Both the position numbers and the translations under genes were made by a program. Positions 59,823-64,000 of a stretch of 64,000 nt of DNA are shown here, in pieces. The DNA lies in NCBI RefSeq assembly GCF_005893125.1, contig NZ_VCJS01000043.1:1-64000 (forward strand), written 5' to 3'. A model generated the notes under the pieces. The model saw only the letters and a list, made by a program, of their open reading frames with translations, made no database searches and was not told the DNA's origin. How positions within the stretch are numbered: the stretch's first letter is position 1; each line of letters opens with the position of its first letter. The DNA is from Nonomuraea basaltis. GTDB lineage: Bacteria; Actinomycetota; Actinomycetes; Streptosporangiales; Streptosporangiaceae.

Positions 59823-60422
59823 TCACAGCTTTTCGACGGACACCCCGAGCTCGTTGGCCGCCGCGGTGCGGATGAGCACGTTGGCCCGGCGCCGCGACAG
59901 CGCCTTGGGATGCACGTGCGTCTGGACCGCGAGCCCGTCGATGAGCGCGAAGATCCGCCAAGCCGCCGAGTCGGGATCGGCGCAGTCGAACTCGCCGCAC
60001 TCCGTACCGGCCTCGATGATCGCGCGCAGCAGCAGCCGGCCCTGCGTGTCGATCCGCCGCGAGATGTCCTCCAGTTCGGAGCTGCGCATGGCCTCCGCCC
60101 ACGCGTCGATCCACAGCCGCCAGCCCTCGCTGGGGATCGCCGGCGAGCAGAGCCTGAGCAGGCTGCGCAGCCGTTCCATCGGCGTGCCCGTGGACCGCTC
60201 GATATCGCCGAGGGCGTCCATGTGCAGGCGCGCCGCGTAGGTGAAGGCCTGCGCGAACAGCCGTTCCTTGTTCTCGAAGTGGTAGAAGAGGAGGGCTTGG
60301 CTGACTCCGGCGGCTCTGGCTATGTCGATCGTCCTGGTGTGGCCGAACCCCTGGTCCGCGATCACCTCGCAGGCGGTCTTGAGTAGATCCTCACGCCGTA
60401 ATCGGCTGAAACCTGTTGTCAC
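59823..60422 (-). CDS. TetR-family transcriptional regulator
   Basis: The 199-residue product has an N-terminal HTH (LLKTACEVIADQGFGHTRTI, then ARAAGVSQALLFYHFENKER) and a helical ligand-binding domain of about 140 residues, probably for a hydrophobic effector. The GTG at 60422 (MTTGFSRLRRED) starts it; ATG alternatives are absent. It lies upstream of the AurF-like gene on the same strand and divergent from the acyl-CoA dehydrogenase operon 325 bp away, a common arrangement for regulators of lipid degradation. Confidence 0.9.
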   Translation of the reverse strand: MTTGFSRLRREDLLKTACEVIADQGFGHTRTIDIARAAGVSQALLFYHFENKERLFAQAFTYAARLHMDALGDIERSTGTPMERLRSLLRLCSPAIPSEGWRLWIDAWAEAMRSSELEDISRRIDTQGRLLLRAIIEAGTECGEFDCADPDSAAWRIFALIDGLAVQTHVHPKALSRRRANVLIRTAAANELGVSVEKL

Positions 60423-60747
60423 AACGGGTAACTCTCTTCGAACTGGTTAACTTCTGCTCTGGCTACTTGTAGAACAAACCGGACACCGATCACCTGGAGA
60501 CTGTCTCGGCGCTCCTCGTGTGTGGACACTCTTAGTGATCATGGTAACGATGGCATCTAATGCACTCTCGATCAGGGCCGAAAACCTTTCAGTACCCGTT
60601 CTGCCGCGCCATCAGTCCTTTCTGACCGGCATCCGCGGCATGAAACCGGGCCCCGGTGTCCGGTGGCGCCGGCCAGGCAGAGCAATGCTCTATGCGTCGT
60701 GCGGCGGCCTGGCTAGAGTAAGTGGGCACTGATACCAAGGAGACGAT
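60423..60747. promoter_or_regulatory. 325-bp divergent region between tetR and the acyl-CoA dehydrogenase operon
   Basis: The gap contains AAC-TG-GTT (60441-60448) within TCGAACTGGTTAAC, close to but not a full match for the KstR operator pattern TnnAACnnGTTnnA. CTACTTGTAG (60463-60472) is also present. Both are 19-50 bp upstream of the TetR start. Toward the operon I see AAGGAG (60737-60742) before the GTG at 60748. No gene or RNA is evident in the middle. Confidence 0.4.
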
Positions 60748-61914
60748 GTGGACCTTGCTGAGTATCGGCGCGCGGCCAGGGCCTGGCTCGAGGAGAACGC
60801 TCCATCGGACGACCACCCCGCGGCGGACGGCATCACCCGGGCCAAGGAGTTCATGGCCAAGCTCTACGACGCCGGCTACTCCGGCATCACGTGGCCGAAG
60901 CGGTGGGGCGGCCAGGGGCTGACGGAGGCGGAGGAGCACGCGTTCGCCGCCGAGGCCCGCGACTTCTCGCTTCCCATGTACGTCTTCTCCATCGGCCTCG
61001 GCATGACCGGCCCGACGCTGGTCGACCGGGGCACCGACGAGCAGCGCGAGCGCTTCGTCAGGCCGCTGCTGCGCGGCGAGGAGATCTGGTGCCAGCTGTT
61101 CTCCGAGCCGGGCGCGGGCAGCGACGTGGCCAGCCTGCAGACCAGGGCCGTGCGCGACGGTGACCACTGGGTCGTCAACGGGCAGAAGGTGTGGACCTCG
61201 GTCGCCCACCACGCCGACTGGGGCCTGCTGCTGGCCCGCACCGAGGTGGAGGTGCCCAAGCACAAGGGGCTGACCATGTTCGTGGTGGACATGCACCATC
61301 CGGGCGTGACGGTCAGGCCGCTCAGGGACATGTCCGGCAAGGCCAACTTCAACGAGATCTTCCTCGACGACGTCACGATCCCCGACGAGCACCGCGTGGG
61401 CGAGGTCGACGACGGCTGGAGCGTGGCCGTCACGACGCTGCTGCACGAGCGGCTGTCCATCTCGGCGGGCGTGGGCATGGGCGGGCAGAAGGACAATCCG
61501 GCCTCGCTGGAGGCGCTGCGCCGGGCGGTCGACACCAGTGACCCGCTGGTCCGCGACCAGCTCGTCGAGCTGCACATCCGCAGCCGCGCGCTCGCGCTGT
61601 TCAACCAGCGCCTCGCCCAGGAGGCCAGGGCCGGGATCTTCCCCGGCGCGCGGGGGAGCGCGGCGAAGCTGCTGCTGGCCGAGCTGACGCTGTTCCAGGC
61701 GGACCTGGCCACGCAGCTCGTCGGCCCCGAGTCGGTGCTGGCCGGCCATCCCCTCGCCCAGGCGATCTCGCTGGCCCCGGGCATGGCGCTGGGCGGCGGC
61801 ACCAACGAGATCATGCGCAACATCGTGGGCGACCGCGTGCTCGGCCTGCCGCCCGAGCCCCGCGTGGACAAGAACGTGCCGTTCAAGGACCTGAAGGTGG
61901 GGACGCAGGGGTGA
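60748..61914 (+). CDS. Acyl-CoA dehydrogenase, alpha-type subunit
   Basis: The 388-residue product has the ACAD plan: helical N-terminal domain, beta domain with FAD-binding WCQLFSEPGAGSDVASLQTR and WVVNGQKVWTSVAHHADWGL, and C-terminal helices ending LGGGTNEIMRNIVGDRVLGL. The position of the usual catalytic Glu before GT (YEGT in medium-chain enzymes) is Gly here. The paired downstream gene suggests an alpha2-beta2 heterotetramer like the FadE26-FadE27 type enzymes of steroid catabolism in mycobacteria. The GTG at 60748 has AAGGAG at spacing 5; the overlapping ATG at 60746 is out of frame. First gene of an operon with the next two. Confidence 0.9.
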   Translation: MDLAEYRRAARAWLEENAPSDDHPAADGITRAKEFMAKLYDAGYSGITWPKRWGGQGLTEAEEHAFAAEARDFSLPMYVFSIGLGMTGPTLVDRGTDEQRERFVRPLLRGEEIWCQLFSEPGAGSDVASLQTRAVRDGDHWVVNGQKVWTSVAHHADWGLLLARTEVEVPKHKGLTMFVVDMHHPGVTVRPLRDMSGKANFNEIFLDDVTIPDEHRVGEVDDGWSVAVTTLLHERLSISAGVGMGGQKDNPASLEALRRAVDTSDPLVRDQLVELHIRSRALALFNQRLAQEARAGIFPGARGSAAKLLLAELTLFQADLATQLVGPESVLAGHPLAQAISLAPGMALGGGTNEIMRNIVGDRVLGLPPEPRVDKNVPFKDLKVGTQG

Positions 61915-62933
61915 AGCTCGTACTCAGCCAGGAGCAGCAGCAGCTACGCGAGTCCGTACGGTCCTTCCTGCGCACGGCCTCGCCCCTCCCCAAGGTCCGC
62001 GACGGCTACGACCCTCAGGTGTACGCCCGGCTGAACGGCGAGCTGGGCCTGTCGGGCCTGATCGTCCCCGAGGAGTACGGCGGCGCGGGCGCGGGCCTGG
62101 CCGAGCTGGCGGTCGCGCTGGAGGAGACGGGCGCGGCCCTGCTGCCGGGACCGTTCCTGGCCACCGCGTTCGCCGCGATCGCCGTCACCAAGGTGCCCGA
62201 CAAGGAGCTGCTGGCCGGCATCGCCGAAGGCCGGATCGCGGCCACACTCGCGCAGGATGAGGTCGCCTACGACGGCTCGGCCGTGCACGGGACGCTGACG
62301 CAGGTGCTCAGCGGCATGGAGGCCGACGTGCTGGTGGTGCCGGCGCGGACCGGCGACGGCGTCGTCATGGTCGCCGTCGAGCTGACCGCGCCCGGCGTCA
62401 CCAGGACCGCGCTGGAGACCCTCGACCTCACGCGCGGCCAGGCGCGGGTGGTCATGGAGGGCGCGCCGGGCAAGGTGCTCGGGCCGCCGCCGGAGAGCGG
62501 CATCGGGGACCGGCTGTGCGTGGCGCTGGCGGCCGAGCAGCTCGGCGTGATGCGGGCGGCGCTGGACGCCATCGTCGCCTACGCCAAGATCCGCGTCGCC
62601 TTCGGCCGCTATATCGGCTCTTATCAGGGCGTCAAGCACAAGCTTGCCGACATGCACTGCAAGCTCGAACAGGCCGAGTCCATCGTCAGGTACGCGGCCT
62701 GGGCCGCCGACGAGTCGCCGGACGAGCTGCCCGGCGCCGCCGCGCTCGCCCAGGCGTACGTCGGTCGTGCCTGCTTCGAGGTGGCCCGCGACCACCTGCT
62801 GCTGCACGGCGGCATCGGCTTCACCTGGGAGCACGACGCGCACTTGTACTACAAGAGGGCCAAGGCGGACGAGGTGCTGCTGGGCCCGCCCCGGATCCAC
62901 CGCGCCCGCCTCGCACACCTGCTGGAGCTGTGA
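61911..62933 (+). CDS. Acyl-CoA dehydrogenase, beta-type subunit
   Basis: The 340-residue product is shorter than standard ACADs. It begins MKLVLSQEQQQLRESVRSFL, has GLIVPEEYGGAGAGLAELAV, and finishes with HGGIGFTWEHDAHLYYKRAK, the segment characteristic of the second subunits of heteromeric ACADs. The FAD-binding loops are less complete than in the first gene, consistent with one FAD shared across an alpha-beta interface. The GTG overlaps the stop of the preceding gene (GTGA, 61911-61914), giving translational coupling. The substrate is probably a bulky acyl-CoA, such as a steroid or other polycyclic side chain, judged from subunit type only. Confidence 0.9.
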   Translation: MKLVLSQEQQQLRESVRSFLRTASPLPKVRDGYDPQVYARLNGELGLSGLIVPEEYGGAGAGLAELAVALEETGAALLPGPFLATAFAAIAVTKVPDKELLAGIAEGRIAATLAQDEVAYDGSAVHGTLTQVLSGMEADVLVVPARTGDGVVMVAVELTAPGVTRTALETLDLTRGQARVVMEGAPGKVLGPPPESGIGDRLCVALAAEQLGVMRAALDAIVAYAKIRVAFGRYIGSYQGVKHKLADMHCKLEQAESIVRYAAWAADESPDELPGAAALAQAYVGRACFEVARDHLLLHGGIGFTWEHDAHLYYKRAKADEVLLGPPRIHRARLAHLLEL

Positions 62934-64000
62934 TGGACGTCAGCGAGTTGCCCGGTTTCTACGCCATCGCCGCCGCCGACCCCGACCGCCTCGCCGTGAT
63001 CGACACCGACGGCGCGGAGACCACGTACGGCCGGCTGCTCGCCCGGGTCAACCAGGTCTCGCACGGGCTCAGGGCCCGCGGGCTCACCACGGGCGACGTG
63101 GTGGCCGGCGTGCTGCCCAACGGGATCGACGCGGTCGTCATGATCATGGCGACCGGGCAGATCGGCCTCTACTACGTGCCGATCAACTGGCACCTGACCG
63201 ACCCCGAAGTGGCGTACATCCTGGACGACTGCGACGCCAAGATCGTCGTCACCGGCCCCGACTACGCCCGGCCCGGCGCGGAGATCGGCACGGACAGGCT
63301 GGCCGAGGGGCAGCCGGCGGACGCGCCCGAGGACCGCACGGCCGGGGCGGTCATGTGGTACACCTCCGGCACCACCGGCTTCCCCAAGGGCGTGCAGCGG
63401 CCGCTGCCGGGCGCCGCGCCCGAGGGGCTCGTGCCGCTGTACACGTGGTTCCTCGGCGAGGTCGTGGACCTGCGGCCGGGCGACGAGGTCCACCTGGTGA
63501 CCTCACCGATGTACCACTCGGCGCCGTGCGCGCACACCCAGTTCGCGCTGCACCTCGGGCACACCGTGGTGATCACGCCCAGGTTCGAACCGGTGAACAT
63601 TCTGGAGCTCGTCGAGCGCTACCGCGTGTCCAACGCGATGATGGTGCCGACCATGTTCCACCGCATGCTGCAACTGCCGGAGGACGTCCGCGGCAAGTTC
63701 GACGTCTCCAGCCTGCGCCAGGTGATCCACACCGCCGCCGCCTGCCCGGTCGCGGTCAAGCAGCAGATCATGGACTGGTGGGGGCCGGTGCTCTACGAGT
63801 ACTACGGCTCGACCGAGTCGGCGATCGCGTTCGCGGTCAAGCCGCACGAGTGGCTGGCCAGGCCGGGCACCGTGGGCCGGCCCGCGCCCACGTTCGAGGC
63901 CAAGATCCTCGATGAGGCGGGCATGGAGCTGCCGCCCCGCGAGCCCGGCCTGATCTACGTCAAGTCCAGCCTCGGGTCGTTCGAGTACCGCAAGGACCCG
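62933..64000 (+). CDS. Acyl-CoA synthetase (AMP-forming), 3' end cut by window
   Basis: The visible 356 residues belong to an ANL-superfamily acyl-CoA ligase (FadD-like). They include the adenylate-binding signature MWYTSGTTGFPKGVQRPLP (P-loop-like A3), motif A5 as YEYYGSTESAIAF, and MVPTMFHRMLQL typical of fatty/bulky acyl ligases. The C-terminal lid lies outside the window. It activates a carboxylic acid as acyl-AMP then acyl-CoA, supplying the substrate for the two dehydrogenases. The ATG at 62933 overlaps the preceding stop by one base (TGATG). The frame is open to the last base of the window. Confidence 0.92.
   Translation, partial: MDVSELPGFYAIAAADPDRLAVIDTDGAETTYGRLLARVNQVSHGLRARGLTTGDVVAGVLPNGIDAVVMIMATGQIGLYYVPINWHLTDPEVAYILDDCDAKIVVTGPDYARPGAEIGTDRLAEGQPADAPEDRTAGAVMWYTSGTTGFPKGVQRPLPGAAPEGLVPLYTWFLGEVVDLRPGDEVHLVTSPMYHSAPCAHTQFALHLGHTVVITPRFEPVNILELVERYRVSNAMMVPTMFHRMLQLPEDVRGKFDVSSLRQVIHTAAACPVAVKQQIMDWWGPVLYEYYGSTESAIAFAVKPHEWLARPGTVGRPAPTFEAKILDEAGMELPPREPGLIYVKSSLGSFEYRKDP

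Noticed and set aside
60437..60450. KstR operator before tetR
   Set aside because: TCGAACTGGTTAAC lacks the terminal A of the consensus and is a single weak match, so it is mentioned only as a possibility.

Overview
The window comes from a very GC-rich, gene-dense chromosome with many GTG and TTG starts and frequent 4-bp start/stop overlaps. Its families are typical of high-GC Gram-positive bacteria: a polyphosphate glucokinase, CsoR and GlnR-like sites, a PAC2 protein, PucR and LuxR-ATPase regulators, and a terpene synthase. I infer an actinomycete, plausibly of the Streptosporangiales (Nonomuraea-like); no rRNA or other marker gene is present to prove this. I found no tRNA, rRNA, CRISPR array, insertion sequence or prophage.

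Layout. 1-3150: end of a polytopic membrane protein, an AhpD-like protein, a secreted membrane-anchored protein preceded by a truncated csoR remnant, and a lipoprotein; two CsoR-box-like sites lie here. 3551-11280: a complete assimilatory nitrate operon on the minus strand (narK, nitrate reductase, flavoprotein electron-transfer subunit, nirB, nirD). GlnR-like sites lie upstream and a long hairpin terminator lies at the end. 11280-18080: small membrane protein, acetyltransferase, an unusual FAD-protein plus two membrane-protein operon, DUF4253 protein, HAD phosphatase, TenA, and a secreted TIGR03118-like protein. 18081-25629: polyphosphate glucokinase, the large helicase HrpA, a clade-2 catalase and a HAD hydrolase. 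25622-29787: stress genes (hemerythrin, Hsp20 with its MerR regulator) and a MarR/ABC exporter pair. 29798-37956: a degenerate amidohydrolase, a PucR regulator, a secreted M6-type metalloprotease, a membrane-anchored STAND (NB-ARC/TPR) ATPase and a membrane protein. 38021-45393: tyrosine phosphatase, Gfo/Idh/MocA oxidoreductase, PAC2 protein, an ankyrin pseudogene, a class I terpene synthase, a LuxR-type ATPase without its HTH, a 42-residue acidic protein and an acetyltransferase. 45460-51141: membrane protein, two-component system, class C beta-lactamase-like esterase and an ABC permease. 51138-54023: a fusion of a membrane-tethered alpha/beta hydrolase with an ABC ATPase. 54278-64000: P450, a CopC/CopD locus with an associated membrane protein, and a lipid or steroid-like degradation locus (AurF-like diiron oxygenase, TetR, two acyl-CoA dehydrogenases, and an acyl-CoA ligase cut by the window edge).

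The clearest functional unit is the nitrate operon: uptake, nitrate to nitrite, then nitrite to ammonium, apparently under nitrogen control. The most unusual items are the hydrolase-ABC fusion with its 12-residue linker repeats, the broken csoR left under its own operator, the hsp20-merR operon with an operator lodged between -35 and -10, the tandem hairpin leader before the STAND ATPase, the HxH-less amidohydrolase, and the ankyrin pseudogene.
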